Assembly (NCBI GenBank): GCA_002344975.1
Contig: DDUV01000022.1
Span: forward strand, 1 to 39,289
Source of the DNA: Saprospiraceae bacterium UBA2329
GTDB taxonomy: Bacteria; Bacteroidota; Bacteroidia; Chitinophagales; Saprospiraceae
Reading direction: 5' to 3'
DNA length: 39,289 nt
The position numbers were made by a program, and so were the translations under genes. This document shows, piece after piece, positions 1 through 8,289 of the stretch. The notes beneath the pieces are model-generated. The model made no database searches and had not been told where the DNA came from. It saw only the letters and a list, made by a program, of their open reading frames with translations. Position 1 is the stretch's first letter. Each line of letters begins with the position of its first letter.

Positions 1-1089
1 GCCGTGCTCGGCAGCGGCATCGTGGGTTTGAGCACTGCGGTGCGCCTCAAAGAACTGCAACCTTCGCTGAACGTGGCCCTCATAGAACGGGGCGCGCTGC
101 CCCTCGGCGCCAGTACGCGCAATGCCGGCTTTGCCTGCTTCGGCAGTATGACCGAACTCTTGGACGATCTCCGGCTGAGGTCGGAAGAGGAGGTATGGCA
201 ATTGGTGGAAATGCGCTGGAAAGGACTGCTGCGCCTGCGGGAACGCATCGGCGACGCGGCGCTGGCGTATGAGCCGCTGGGCGGGTACGAGATTTTCAGA
301 GCCTCCGAAACCAGCACTTTTCAGGAGTGCGCCGACCACCTCAGCATGTTTAATCAAAAAATGCAGAGCATCACCGGAAAGGCCGATACTTACCAGATTG
401 TTTCGGAAGAAAAGGCCCGGTCTTTCGGGTTCAACGACGTGCCGCACCTGATCTGGAATTCGTTGGAAGGTCAGATTCATACCGGCAGTATGATGGCGGC
501 CTGGATGCGGCTGGCACAGCAACACAATGTGCTGTTGCTCAACGGTATCAACATAGAATCCATCCACCCCGAATCAGATGCCGTTGTGCTCAAAACCAGC
601 GCCGGCTGGGATATGCGCGTACCTTCTTTGGTGGTGACGGTCAATGGGTTTGCCCAACGTTTGTTGCCGGAGTTGGACGTGCAGCCCGCCCGCAATCAGG
701 TGCTCGTTACAAAGCCCATTGCCGGTTTGTCCATGCGCGGCGCCTTTCACTATGACCGGGGTTACTATTATTTCAGAAACGTAGGGCCAGATCGCATTTT
801 GCTCGGCGGAGGGCGGCATTTGGACCTCCGGGGTGAAATGACCGATCACTTCGGCACTACCTCGCTCATTCGGGAAAAACTGCTCAGCCTGCTCGACGAA
901 ATGATTGCGCCCGGCCTGCACGCCGAACCGGAACGCTGGTGGAGCGGCATTATGGGCGTAGGAGAAACGAAGCGGCCCATTGTTCAGAAGTTACATCCCC
1001 GCCTGACGGTGGCCGTCAGAATGGGCGGCATGGGCGTGGCCATCGGCACGCAGGTGGGGGAAGAGGCGGCAAACTTGGCACTAGGTTGA
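1..1089 (+). CDS. FAD-dependent oxidoreductase (DAO family), 5' truncated
   Basis: The reading frame is already open at base 1, so the true start lies outside the window; about 362 codons are visible, ending in TGA. The first visible residues carry a GSGIVG dinucleotide-binding loop followed by an acidic strand end (ALIER). Next comes GASTRNAGF, a signature of DAO-fold amino-acid or amine oxidases. The C-terminal GGMGVAIGTQVGEEAA matches the closing FAD contact of the same fold. By family it oxidises an amine or amino acid with FAD in the cytoplasm; the substrate cannot be read from the sequence. It converges on the fasciclin gene, with an inverted repeat between the two stop codons. Confidence 0.85.
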   Translation, partial: AVLGSGIVGLSTAVRLKELQPSLNVALIERGALPLGASTRNAGFACFGSMTELLDDLRLRSEEEVWQLVEMRWKGLLRLRERIGDAALAYEPLGGYEIFRASETSTFQECADHLSMFNQKMQSITGKADTYQIVSEEKARSFGFNDVPHLIWNSLEGQIHTGSMMAAWMRLAQQHNVLLLNGINIESIHPESDAVVLKTSAGWDMRVPSLVVTVNGFAQRLLPELDVQPARNQVLVTKPIAGLSMRGAFHYDRGYYYFRNVGPDRILLGGGRHLDLRGEMTDHFGTTSLIREKLLSLLDEMIAPGLHAEPERWWSGIMGVGETKRPIVQKLHPRLTVAVRMGGMGVAIGTQVGEEAANLALG

Positions 1090-1097
1090 GTCAGGCT

Positions 1098-1148
1098 TAG
1101 TGAAGGGATGACTACGGATAAAAATCTGACGGAGTCGCCCCTTCACTA
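1098..1148. repeat. inverted repeat between convergent genes
   Basis: A perfect 10-base stem, TAGTGAAGGG (1098-1107) with CCCTTCACTA (1139-1148), is followed inward by a 2x2 internal loop and a further 4-base pairing (GACT/AGTC). It sits between two convergent stop codons, so a bidirectional terminator or 3'-end stabiliser is plausible. No T-tract follows on either strand, so a classical intrinsic terminator is not shown. Confidence 0.5.
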
Positions 1149-1173
1149 TGCAAGCAGGTACTGGCTGTACGAT

Positions 1174-1743
1174 CTATTTGGCCGGAGCCAAAATCACGGC
1201 ATCAATGACGTGAATCATACCGTTCGAGGCCGGTACGCTGCCCACGATATTGGCCCCGTTGATCTGCGTTTTTCCATCTTTTACGGTGATTTGAGCCGAG
1301 TTGCCGTCGGCCATGCCGAGTTTCATGCCATCTTTCAGGAAATCTGCCCTCAGCGAGGAAGTTGTGACGTGATACTCCAGAATGCGACGCAATTTGTCTT
1401 TGTTTTCAGGCTTCAGCAGGTCTTCCAAAGTACCGGCAGGCAGTTTGGCAAAGGCATCATTTGTGGGTGCAAAAACCGTAAACGGCCCCGCATTGGACAG
1501 CACATCCAAGTACTCGGCAGCTACTACGGCTTTGACCAAAGTAGTATGATCGGGCGAGTTGCCGGCTACGCCCACTATGTTTTTTTGTGAAACATCGTCC
1601 TGCACGGCAGACTGACCGGCAGACGGAGCAGCGCTGCTTTCGCCCGACGCGTTACCCGATGCTGTTTCGCCTCCGCAAGAGGGCAACAAAAAAACGGCAC
1701 AGACCAGCATAAAAGCTGCAAAATTGGTGATGAAGGATTTCAT
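1174..1743 (-). CDS. fasciclin (FAS1) domain lipoprotein
   Basis: This 189-residue protein starts at the ATG at 1743, where a lipoprotein signal begins (basic start, hydrophobic core, lipobox LLPSC with Cys23). A Ser/Ala/Gly-rich linker follows, then one FAS1 domain from about residue 60 to the end. Its hallmarks are FTVFAPTNDAFAKLP, the central LEYHV block and the terminal GMIHVIDAVILAP. FAS1 domains mediate extracellular or surface adhesion, so an outer-membrane-anchored adhesion role is inferred. An upstream in-frame start at 1791 would add 16 residues before the signal peptide and is less likely. A good -7 element lies at 1815-1822. Confidence 0.9.
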   Translation of the reverse strand: MKSFITNFAAFMLVCAVFLLPSCGGETASGNASGESSAAPSAGQSAVQDDVSQKNIVGVAGNSPDHTTLVKAVVAAEYLDVLSNAGPFTVFAPTNDAFAKLPAGTLEDLLKPENKDKLRRILEYHVTTSSLRADFLKDGMKLGMADGNSAQITVKDGKTQINGANIVGSVPASNGMIHVIDAVILAPAK

Positions 1744-1814
1744 GATGATAGTTATTTGGTTTGAAAATGAATAACTTGTGCCTACACACAATTAAGACCT
1801 AAAGGTATTTTATT

Positions 1815-1822
1815 CAAAACTA
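1815..1822 (-). promoter_or_regulatory. -7 promoter element for the fasciclin gene
   Basis: TAGTTTTG on the minus strand matches the Bacteroidota TAnnTTTG consensus about 70 bases before the fasciclin ATG. The ATGTCA palindrome at 1838-1855 covers the place where the -33 element would be. Confidence 0.5.
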
Positions 1823-1837
1823 ACAGCCAAATTTTTT

Positions 1838-1855
1838 ATGTCATTTTTTTGACAT
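1838..1855. promoter_or_regulatory. palindromic operator candidate ATGTCA-N6-TGACAT
   Basis: A perfect 6-base dyad with a 6-base T spacer lies between the divergent fasciclin and lipoprotein promoters. It overlaps the expected -33 region of the fasciclin promoter and lies about 47 bases upstream of the opposite -7 element. Related TGTCA/TGACA half-sites occur in the gaps at 14737-14748 and 21652-21668. Confidence 0.35.
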
Positions 1856-1901
1856 TCTGCTCAAAGCCGGCGCTGGTCGGATTTCAAACTGCGATTCCTG
1901 T

Positions 1902-1909
1902 TATCTTTG
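1902..1909 (+). promoter_or_regulatory. -7 promoter element TATCTTTG
   Basis: An exact TAnnTTTG match ends 16 bases before the ATG at 1926, giving a very short leader for the downstream lipoprotein gene. Confidence 0.55.
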
Positions 1910-1925
1910 CCGGAAATTCCACGCA

Positions 1926-2597
1926 ATGAAATTCAATCTTTACCTTTTGCTTGGCGTCCTTTTGTTCGCAGCAGCCTGCTCGTCCGATCAGCAGCCAAAG
2001 ATTTACGGCAGTTTTTTTGTCAGATACATGGAAGAGGGGCGGCAAATAAAAGCCCACGCCAATTTTTATGAAGGCGACACCTTAGCCGCTGCCCGCCCCA
2101 AAATCTGGACCGGCGGCGTCTCTTTTTTGGGAAGTTCGATGGATGTGCGCGATTTGCAAGGCTCCGGCATGCGCTATACGGCTGAGCGTCAGATGGATTT
2201 TATGTCTGAATATATGTTTCGGTTTACCGACGAAAAAGGCAAAATGCAGGAGATCAAAATGAATGCCGGCAGCATGGCGAAAGCCGGATTCAAAGAGCCG
2301 GTATCCAAACAGGCGGGCTTGGTATTTACCTACTCCGGCGAAAAACTGAAAGCCGGCGAGAGCATCGTCATCCTGCTGACAGACGAACAAAACCAGACCC
2401 AAACAATTAAATTTCAGGGGCCTCAGTCTTCCAACGACATCATTCTGAGCAACGACACAGCCGCTTCGATACCTCCCGGAAAATGGCAGATGTATGCGGT
2501 GAGAACCGGCAAAACGGAGATGAAACAAGGCCGTTTCGACTACTTATTAGAGTCGGAGTATTATACCCGGACGGTGGTTGTTGAAGTGAACCCATAA
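1926..2597 (+). CDS. hypothetical lipoprotein
   Basis: The protein has 223 residues and a clear lipoprotein signal: MKFNLYLLLG start, hydrophobic core and lipobox FAAAC with Cys18, followed by SSDQQ. The mature part is predicted beta-rich, with alternating strands such as GGVSFLGSSMDV, VFTYSGEKLKAGESIVILL and YTRTVVVEV near the C-terminus, suggesting an Ig-like or lipocalin-like sandwich. I recognise no family. It is probably tethered to a membrane facing the periplasm. The start is fixed by the signal peptide and the -7 element just upstream. The muramidase gene follows 64 bases later in the same direction, so cotranscription is plausible. Confidence 0.75.
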   Translation: MKFNLYLLLGVLLFAAACSSDQQPKIYGSFFVRYMEEGRQIKAHANFYEGDTLAAARPKIWTGGVSFLGSSMDVRDLQGSGMRYTAERQMDFMSEYMFRFTDEKGKMQEIKMNAGSMAKAGFKEPVSKQAGLVFTYSGEKLKAGESIVILLTDEQNQTQTIKFQGPQSSNDIILSNDTAASIPPGKWQMYAVRTGKTEMKQGRFDYLLESEYYTRTVVVEVNP

Positions 2598-2661
2598 AAC
2601 CCACGGTAATTTCCGGCACGGACTTTGACGGTAGAAAATTTTTGTGCAAATTGCAGACGGA

Positions 2662-3378
2662 ATGAAGTATCTCCTGAACATATTGCTGCCCCTATTCGTG
2701 CTGACCGCCTGCGAAGGGCCGCCTACGCCGCGCTTGGCGAGATATTCCGTGCATGGCATAGATGTATCTCATTATCAATCCCGTATCAACTGGGCCGAAC
2801 TGGACTCCCTCACCGTTCATTTTGCATTCATCAAAGCTACCGAAGGCATCAGCTATGCAGACTCGCTGTTTGAGCGCAACTGGGAAGCTCTGGGCGCTAC
2901 CGACATCCGCCGGGGCGCTTACCATTTCTTCCGCCCCGAAGCGCCGCCCGGTGAGCAGGCCCGGCATTTTGTGCGCACCGTCACCTTGGAAACCGGGGAT
3001 TTGCCGCCCGTGTTGGACATTGAACTGATCGGCAGCCTCCCCAAATACGAATTGGTGCGGCGGCTCCGGGTGTGGTTGGACATCGTGGAAAACAACATGG
3101 GGGTGAAGCCCATCATTTATACCAATCTGTATTTTTACAACCGCCACCTGGCCGGCCATTTCACCGGCTACCCGCTCTGGGTTGCCCGCTACCACGACCG
3201 CGAACCCATTCTGGCCGACGGCAACGACTGGGCTTTCTGGCAATACGGCAAACAGGGGCGGCTGCCCGGCATTCGCGGGCATGTGGATTTTAATGTGTTC
3301 AACGGCACTTTGGAGCAGTTGGATTCGCTGCGCATTCCCAACCCGAAAGTGATGGAGTTGAGCGAGCGGTTGCGGTGA
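2662..3378 (+). CDS. GH25 family lysozyme (muramidase) lipoprotein
   Basis: The product has 238 residues. The ATG at 2662 is chosen over the GTG at 2644 because it opens directly into a lipoprotein signal (hydrophobic core, lipobox LTAC with Cys17). The GH25 fold is evident: GIDVSHYQ with the first active-site Asp, FAFIKATEG, GAYHFFRP, then PPVLDIEL with the paired acidic residues, a YTN strand, PLWVARY and a C-terminal WAFWQYG block ending in VDFNVFNG. GH25 enzymes cleave the beta-1,4 bond between N-acetylmuramic acid and N-acetylglucosamine in peptidoglycan. A membrane-anchored periplasmic or surface enzyme for wall remodelling or prey lysis is inferred. It is full length for the family. 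Confidence 0.92.
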   Translation: MKYLLNILLPLFVLTACEGPPTPRLARYSVHGIDVSHYQSRINWAELDSLTVHFAFIKATEGISYADSLFERNWEALGATDIRRGAYHFFRPEAPPGEQARHFVRTVTLETGDLPPVLDIELIGSLPKYELVRRLRVWLDIVENNMGVKPIIYTNLYFYNRHLAGHFTGYPLWVARYHDREPILADGNDWAFWQYGKQGRLPGIRGHVDFNVFNGTLEQLDSLRIPNPKVMELSERLR

Positions 3379-3399
3379 GGGCAGGGCTTCTGTCCGTAC

Positions 3400-4220
3400 T
3401 CAATCCTCCACATAATAAAAATCAAAAACGACGCTGCTGCCCTTCGTCTCATTGATCACCGTGATGCGTTTGGGATACCCTCTGCCGTCGTAGTCTGTGA
3501 GATACAAATAACCTCCTGTTCTTCGCTGCCGTCCTCTTTATAATGAGTTTGAAGCAATTCGACAGGCGGCGACTGGCATTTGATGCAAATCCATTCGCGC
3601 AAAATCCAGGGAATGTTTTGATGAAACATGGGGCGCCCCGCATCGAAGCTCAACGACATGGCCTCCAACAAGCGCCCGGCCCGGCCATACACTTCGACGT
3701 GAGAGTCGGCTCCATCGTTGCCGTAAGCGTAGATAATTTCCTGCCAAAGACTTCCGTCAGGGGCTAATGTTTGCTCGGCATTCGGCAGCAAATCGTCTTT
3801 GGAAGCATGCGAAAACCGGCGGGTCTTGTAAGGAATCATTTTGCGGCCGGTGATCGTGTCGGATACCACGACTTTTTCCTCAACGACCCGGTTGTAGATG
3901 TCCAAACGGTAGTCGCGGCGTTCAAACAAAAACGAGGTATTCCCCTTCATATCGGCAAAGCGGCTCATGGACATCAGTTGCCCGCTGCGGTCGTAGCTGA
4001 TATGAGTTTTGAGAAATATCGGGGCTTCGTAGCGTTCATCCTCCACCGAACTGTAAAACCGGCTGAGCCTGCCGAATTTGTCGTAATAAAACCAAGCTGC
4101 CGGCTTTCCGTCCACGGACACAGACTGAATGCGGCGGGTTGATTGAGATTGCAGGGCAAGGCCGCTGAAACTGAGCAGCAGCAGGAAGATAGGGGCAATG
4201 AGCTTGCGGGTTGTTGGCAT
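3400..4220 (-). CDS. secreted RHS/YD-like protein with a frameshift near the 3' end
   Basis: The start is the ATG at 4220, which opens a signal peptide (MPTTRKLIAP..., hydrophobic core, cleavage near ALQSQ); open frame further upstream is not credible. The body carries YD/RHS-type strands: WFYYDKFGRLSRFY, ISYDRSGQLMSMS, IIYAYGNDG and VEVYGRAGRLLE. In the main frame the protein runs on to a stop at 3456-3458 with a tail that does not fit (ICISQTTTAEG). A one-base switch within about 3510-3537 instead gives YLYLTDYDGRGYPKR and then ITVINETKGSSVVFDF, ending in YYVED and TGA at 3400-3402, which continues the same repeat style. So the gene is frameshifted, or the sequence has a one-base error. Function is unknown, probably a surface or secreted protein. 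A -7 element lies 17 bases upstream. Confidence 0.75.
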
Positions 4221-4237
4221 GGATTTCGTTTGTGTGG

Positions 4238-4245
4238 CAAAGATA
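4238..4245 (-). promoter_or_regulatory. -7 promoter element TATCTTTG (minus strand)
   Basis: An exact TAnnTTTG match on the minus strand ends 17 bases before the ATG at 4220. It supports that start and rules out the longer reading frame upstream. Confidence 0.55.
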
Positions 4246-4307
4246 GGCTGTTTTTTGCAACACAGCGCCTCAGAAAAAATCCGTTTCTTGGGCCAAATTT
4301 TCCATCC

Positions 4308-6812
4308 ATGAAAATGCGTCAGCTTCTCATTCTGTTCCTGCTCTCCTGCCATGCCGCGCTCGCACAGGCGCCTCTGTTGGACAGCGCCCTGACCTACCTT
4401 CACGACCGCGCCCTGTTCAACGGCGTAGTGCTGCTGGCCGAAAACGGCAAGGTGGTTTACCAAAAAAACTTCGGCATCACCGACATCCGAAACCCTCAAC
4501 CATTGCAGGCATCTTCGGCCTTCAACCTCGCCTCTGTTTCCAAACAGTTTGTCTGTGCCATGATCTGCCTTTTGCAGGAAAACGGCCGGCTCGGCTTCGA
4601 CGACAAGGTGCAAAAACACCTACCGGAGTTTCCTTACCCCGATGTGAGCATCCGCCAATTGATGAACCACACCAGCGGCGTGCCCGAGTATTTCGACCTC
4701 GTCACCCGCTACTCCGGCTCTTTGGACACCATTGATAATCACGATATTTTGCGCATGTTGGCAGAAGTGCAACCGCCGCTCGATTTTGTGCCCGGCGAGC
4801 GCTGGCAGTACTGCAACACGGGCTATGTGATGCTCGGTTTGCTCATCGAGAAATTGTCGGGCAAAAGCATTGCTGATTATTTTACCGAAAAAATCACCCG
4901 CCCGCTGGGATTGAAAAACACCTACATTTTTCATCAGAAAATGAAGACCTCGCCCGCCAACAGGGTTTATGGTTTCATGCGGGAAGACGGCCAAAATCAA
5001 CTCGACGACCTGATGCGGGTGGACGGCATTGTGGGCGACGGCAATGTTTATTCGTCTGCCGAAGATTTGTTGAAATGGTCGCAGGCGCTGCACGGCGGTC
5101 GTTTGCTGAAATCCGCCACGATGGCCGAAATGATGAAACCGGCGCTGCTGAACAACGGCAACACCTCGCCCTACGGGTTTGGTCTGGCGCTCAACGGCTG
5201 CGCACAGTGCGCCCATCACACCGGCGGCTGGGTTGGTTTTTTGACTTTGCTTTGGACCGATTTGGAAAAGAAACGAACTTTGGTGGTGCTGTCCAACGGC
5301 GGGTCTTCTGCCGGAATCCGGGCGGGACAGCAATTTATGAAAGGACAAAAAATGGCGCTTCCAAAAACACAACTCATTAAAAATGTGAGCCTTGTGGATG
5401 GTACCGGCGCACCTGCCCGCATCGCTTCCCTGCGCATCAAAGACGACCGGATTTGGGAAACAGGCGAACTGCTGCCTTTCAAAAACGAACCTGTTTTCGA
5501 CGGCAAGGGCCTCACGCTGGCGCCGGGCTTTATAGACACCCACAGCCACCATTTCAGCGCCGCCGACGAAGACCCCACGCTTTTGCCGGCGCTTAGTCAA
5601 GGCATTACCACCATCGTCATCGGACAAGACGGGGGCAGCCTGGCGATGGACACGCTCTCTCAAAGAATGGAAAGAAATCCGGTAGCCATCAACGCGGCCT
5701 CTTACACGGGGCATACCACGCTCCGCCTCGACGCCATGGGCATGGGTAGTTTCCGGCGTGCTGCAACGGCTGCCGAATTGGAAAAAATGAAATCGCAACT
5801 GAACGCCGAACTCGAAAAAGGCTCGCTCGGACTGTGTACGGGCCTGGAGTACGAACGGGCCTTTTATTCCAACCGAAACGAGGTGATGGAATTGGCCAAA
5901 GTGACTGCCGCAGCCGGCGGGCGCTACATGAGCCACATTCGCAGCGAGGACATCCACATCGAAGACGCCATTGACGAGATCATCAGCATTGGCCGGGAAG
6001 CGAAATTGCCCGTGCAGGTCTCCCACATCAAAGTGGCCATGAAAAGCAAGTGGAACTCGAGCCGGCGCATCATTGCCAATATGCAGGCGGCCCGCAGCGA
6101 GGGCATAGACATCAGCGCCGATTGCTACCCCTACGATTTCTGGCTTTCGACGCTCAAAGTGCTGTTTCCCAATCGGGACTACGACAATCTGGTGAGCGCC
6201 GAATTTGCCTGCCGGGAACTCTTCGATCCGGCTCAATCCAGGCTGCCGGCTTTTTTGCCACAGCCCGCTTATAAGGGTCTGACCGTGGCGGAAGTAGCTC
6301 GCCTGCGAAACGAAACGCCCGCCCAAACCCTCGTCTGGCTCATTGCCGAAGCCGACCGCTACGACGCACTGCACCCCGATGCGGAGGGCCGAACAGAGGG
6401 CATCATGGGCAAATCCATGCTGGAAACCGACATTTCGCATTTCCTGGCCTGGCCGCACACCAATATCTGCTCCGACGGCGATCCGTACAGTCACCCTAGA
6501 GGGCACGGGGCTTTTCCTCGGGTATTGGCGAAGTATGTGCGGGAAGAAAAACTGCTCTCGCTGGAAACGGCCATCCACAAAATGACGGCTCTGAACGCCG
6601 AACACACCGGCATTCAGCAGCGCGGACTGATAGCGCCGGGCTTCTTCGCCGATCTGGTGCTGTTCGACCCTGCCTCCATTCGCGACAATGCCACCGCCGA
6701 TCAGCCAACGGCCCTGTCGAGCGGCATCGGCGCCGTGTGGGTAAATGGTCAATTGGTGTTTGAAAACGGCAAAGCCACCGGGATGCTGCCGGGGCGCTTG
6801 GTGAGGAGGTGA
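4308..6812 (+). CDS. exported fusion: serine beta-lactamase-fold hydrolase + N-acyl-D-amino-acid deacylase
   Basis: The ATG at 4308 gives 834 residues with a signal peptide ending near ALAQ20. Residues about 25-345 are a class C beta-lactamase/CubicO-type domain with all three catalytic motifs: S76-V-S-K79, Y168-C-N170 and H304-T-G-G307. Residues about 350-834 form an amidohydrolase of the D-aminoacylase type: GFIDTHSHH with metal ligands H412 and H414, GLCTGLEYE around Cys510, YMSHIRSE, VSHIK (H573), CSDGDPYSHPRGHGAFPR with D723, and the closing RGLIAPGFFADLVLFDP. By family the first half is a serine hydrolase acting on peptides or esters and the second removes N-acyl groups from D-amino acids. 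Together they suggest periplasmic breakdown of D-residue-containing wall or lipopeptide material. No frame break is seen at the junction. Confidence 0.9.
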   Translation: MKMRQLLILFLLSCHAALAQAPLLDSALTYLHDRALFNGVVLLAENGKVVYQKNFGITDIRNPQPLQASSAFNLASVSKQFVCAMICLLQENGRLGFDDKVQKHLPEFPYPDVSIRQLMNHTSGVPEYFDLVTRYSGSLDTIDNHDILRMLAEVQPPLDFVPGERWQYCNTGYVMLGLLIEKLSGKSIADYFTEKITRPLGLKNTYIFHQKMKTSPANRVYGFMREDGQNQLDDLMRVDGIVGDGNVYSSAEDLLKWSQALHGGRLLKSATMAEMMKPALLNNGNTSPYGFGLALNGCAQCAHHTGGWVGFLTLLWTDLEKKRTLVVLSNGGSSAGIRAGQQFMKGQKMALPKTQLIKNVSLVDGTGAPARIASLRIKDDRIWETGELLPFKNEPVFDGKGLTLAPGFIDTHSHHFSAADEDPTLLPALSQGITTIVIGQDGGSLAMDTLSQRMERNPVAINAASYTGHTTLRLDAMGMGSFRRAATAAELEKMKSQLNAELEKGSLGLCTGLEYERAFYSNRNEVMELAKVTAAAGGRYMSHIRSEDIHIEDAIDEIISIGREAKLPVQVSHIKVAMKSKWNSSRRIIANMQAARSEGIDISADCYPYDFWLSTLKVLFPNRDYDNLVSAEFACRELFDPAQSRLPAFLPQPAYKGLTVAEVARLRNETPAQTLVWLIAEADRYDALHPDAEGRTEGIMGKSMLETDISHFLAWPHTNICSDGDPYSHPRGHGAFPRVLAKYVREEKLLSLETAIHKMTALNAEHTGIQQRGLIAPGFFADLVLFDPASIRDNATADQPTALSSGIGAVWVNGQLVFENGKATGMLPGRLVRR

Positions 6813-6880
6813 AGGCAGACAAACAATGTGTCTTTCCCACGCGTTTTGTGTATCTTTTATGAATTCAATCCATTCCAACC

Positions 6881-7180
6881 ATGAGTTTTTCATCCATTCT
6901 GGCCGATATTCAAGGCCGCGCCGACAAGGCTTCTCCCATTGGTTCTACCATCAAATTTGATTTCGGCGACAACCAGATCATCTACTTGGACGGCACCGGC
7001 GATACCAATACCGTCTCGCAGGAAGACAAGTGGTCGGACTGCTTAGTGAACATCAAAGCTGAAGATATGGAGTCTTTGCTGGCGGGCAAGCTCAACCCCA
7101 TGATGGCCTTCATGAGCGGCAAAATCAAAGTAAAAGGGGACATGGGCGTGGCCATGAAACTACAAAGTTTTTTGGGATGA
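6881..7180 (+). CDS. SCP2 sterol-binding domain protein
   Basis: This small 99-residue cytoplasmic protein has no signal peptide. The pattern IKFDFGDNQIIYLDGTG, then DCLVNIKAEDMESLLAGKLNPMMAFMSGKIKVKGDMGVAMKL, is the standard SCP2 hydrophobic-tunnel fold, and the protein consists of that domain alone. SCP2 proteins bind lipids or acyl-CoAs; the ligand here is unknown. It follows the fusion gene by 68 bases and converges on the porin gene with a 25-base gap. A near-match to the -7 element (TATCTTTT, 6851-6858) lies upstream. Confidence 0.9.
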   Translation: MSFSSILADIQGRADKASPIGSTIKFDFGDNQIIYLDGTGDTNTVSQEDKWSDCLVNIKAEDMESLLAGKLNPMMAFMSGKIKVKGDMGVAMKLQSFLG

Positions 7181-7205
7181 GCCACGCCCGATGTCCGGGA
7201 ATCCT

Positions 7206-8288
7206 TTAGAAAGCATAAACAGCGGCCAAGAGCAGCGCTGTATTTTGGTTGGTCATGGCATTATTCCCTACATTTTCAAAAATGTCGGCAGAGGAGGTGT
7301 CCATGCGCACCTCAGGTATCAGCGTGAGACTGCCCAAACGGATATTGCCCGAAAGGGTGAAAGCAGCGATACCATCCTGTTTTTCAACACCTTTGGGGAG
7401 GAAGTACTCGCCCCGCAACCCCAGATCAAAGGACTCGCCCAGACCGATGCCTGCGTACAGCGCACTGCCGAAAAAGCCGCCGGTAGTGAGCTCGGCCGTT
7501 CGGGAGGTTTTGTCAGACACGTTCAAACCTAATTTGAACTTTTCAGAAAACTCGTAAGTGGCGGTCAGGTCGGCCTGAAAACCAAAGGTATCCTCCCCGC
7601 CTTCTTCGCCCACAGCCTCGCGGCCATGCAACACATTGGCGTAAGCCGACAGCCCTCCCAATGAAGCGCGGAATTGCCCGCCGATATGTTTGCCCGGAAC
7701 CTCATCGAACTTCCGGTCGGTATCGTCAAAAAGGCCGATCATCACGCCGAAGTTGGCGCCCAGCTCGAGATCGGCTTTGAGGCCCGTATGATAAAAAGGC
7801 CCATTACTAAACAGGTATGACATGGAATAATTCGTATTCGCCGGTGCGTCTATCACCTCGTATCCTATAAAAGTGCCGAAGTTGCCGAACGTGAACTTCA
7901 GCGCCTCGAAAGGCGAATAGGTGATGTACAATTGCTTGATGGCCGACAAAATAGAGCCGGCGTATCCATTGGCTTCCTCAGCGCGGGGACCTACTGCCAG
8001 GTCGGCCACGAACCCCACTTTTCCCTCTTTGGCAAAGACCACATTGGCCATGCCGAGATTGAAGCTGCTGTGCCTTTGGGTAAAACTCGTCCCGAAGCCC
8101 GTCTGATTGAAGCCGTGCAGGTAGTAGCCGTCAATGAAGCCGGAAATACTGATTTTGTTCTCTGCCTCTGCAGCCGCTTCGGGCGCCGGTATGTCTCCGC
8201 CGGGCGCTGCTTCCTGCGCAAAAGAGTAGGAATACATGGAGAACAGGAGCACTACTACTCCACAGGTGTTGAGTACCGAAATACGCAT
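7206..8288 (-). CDS. outer-membrane beta-barrel porin (BBP2/OmpL-like) of the ammonium operon
   Basis: The ATG at 8288 gives 360 residues with a signal peptide ending at SFAQ. An Ala/Glu/Pro-rich spacer follows, then GFIDGYYLHGFNQ and a long series of alternating amphipathic strands to a C-terminal aromatic (AAVYAF), as expected for BamA-assembled barrels. The opening ISGFIDGYY and the RHSSFNLGMANVVF strand resemble the bbp2 putative porin family. It is the third gene after the P-II and Amt genes on the same strand, so a role in letting ammonium or small nitrogenous solutes across the outer membrane is inferred. The 267-base leader gap holds a hairpin ending one base before the ATG. Confidence 0.85.
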   Translation of the reverse strand: MRISVLNTCGVVVLLFSMYSYSFAQEAAPGGDIPAPEAAAEAENKISISGFIDGYYLHGFNQTGFGTSFTQRHSSFNLGMANVVFAKEGKVGFVADLAVGPRAEEANGYAGSILSAIKQLYITYSPFEALKFTFGNFGTFIGYEVIDAPANTNYSMSYLFSNGPFYHTGLKADLELGANFGVMIGLFDDTDRKFDEVPGKHIGGQFRASLGGLSAYANVLHGREAVGEEGGEDTFGFQADLTATYEFSEKFKLGLNVSDKTSRTAELTTGGFFGSALYAGIGLGESFDLGLRGEYFLPKGVEKQDGIAAFTLSGNIRLGSLTLIPEVRMDTSSADIFENVGNNAMTNQNTALLLAAVYAF

Positions 8289-8289
8289 G

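Noticed and set aside
3505..3540. Programmed -1 frameshifting in the RHS-like gene
   Set aside because: No slippery heptamer or downstream stimulatory structure is visible. A sequence error or simple mutation is more economical, so recoding is left only as a possibility in the finding.
4308..5350. N-terminal domain as an antibiotic-resistance beta-lactamase
   Set aside because: HTGG in place of KTG and fusion to a D-aminoacylase place it with CubicO/D-peptidase-like hydrolases rather than with resistance enzymes.
4620..6893. A very long open frame on the minus strand opposite the beta-lactamase/deacylase fusion
   Set aside because: The plus strand has two intact enzyme domains with all motifs. 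The antisense translation is His/Arg/Gln-rich with no recognisable domain, typical of the shadow of a GC-rich gene.
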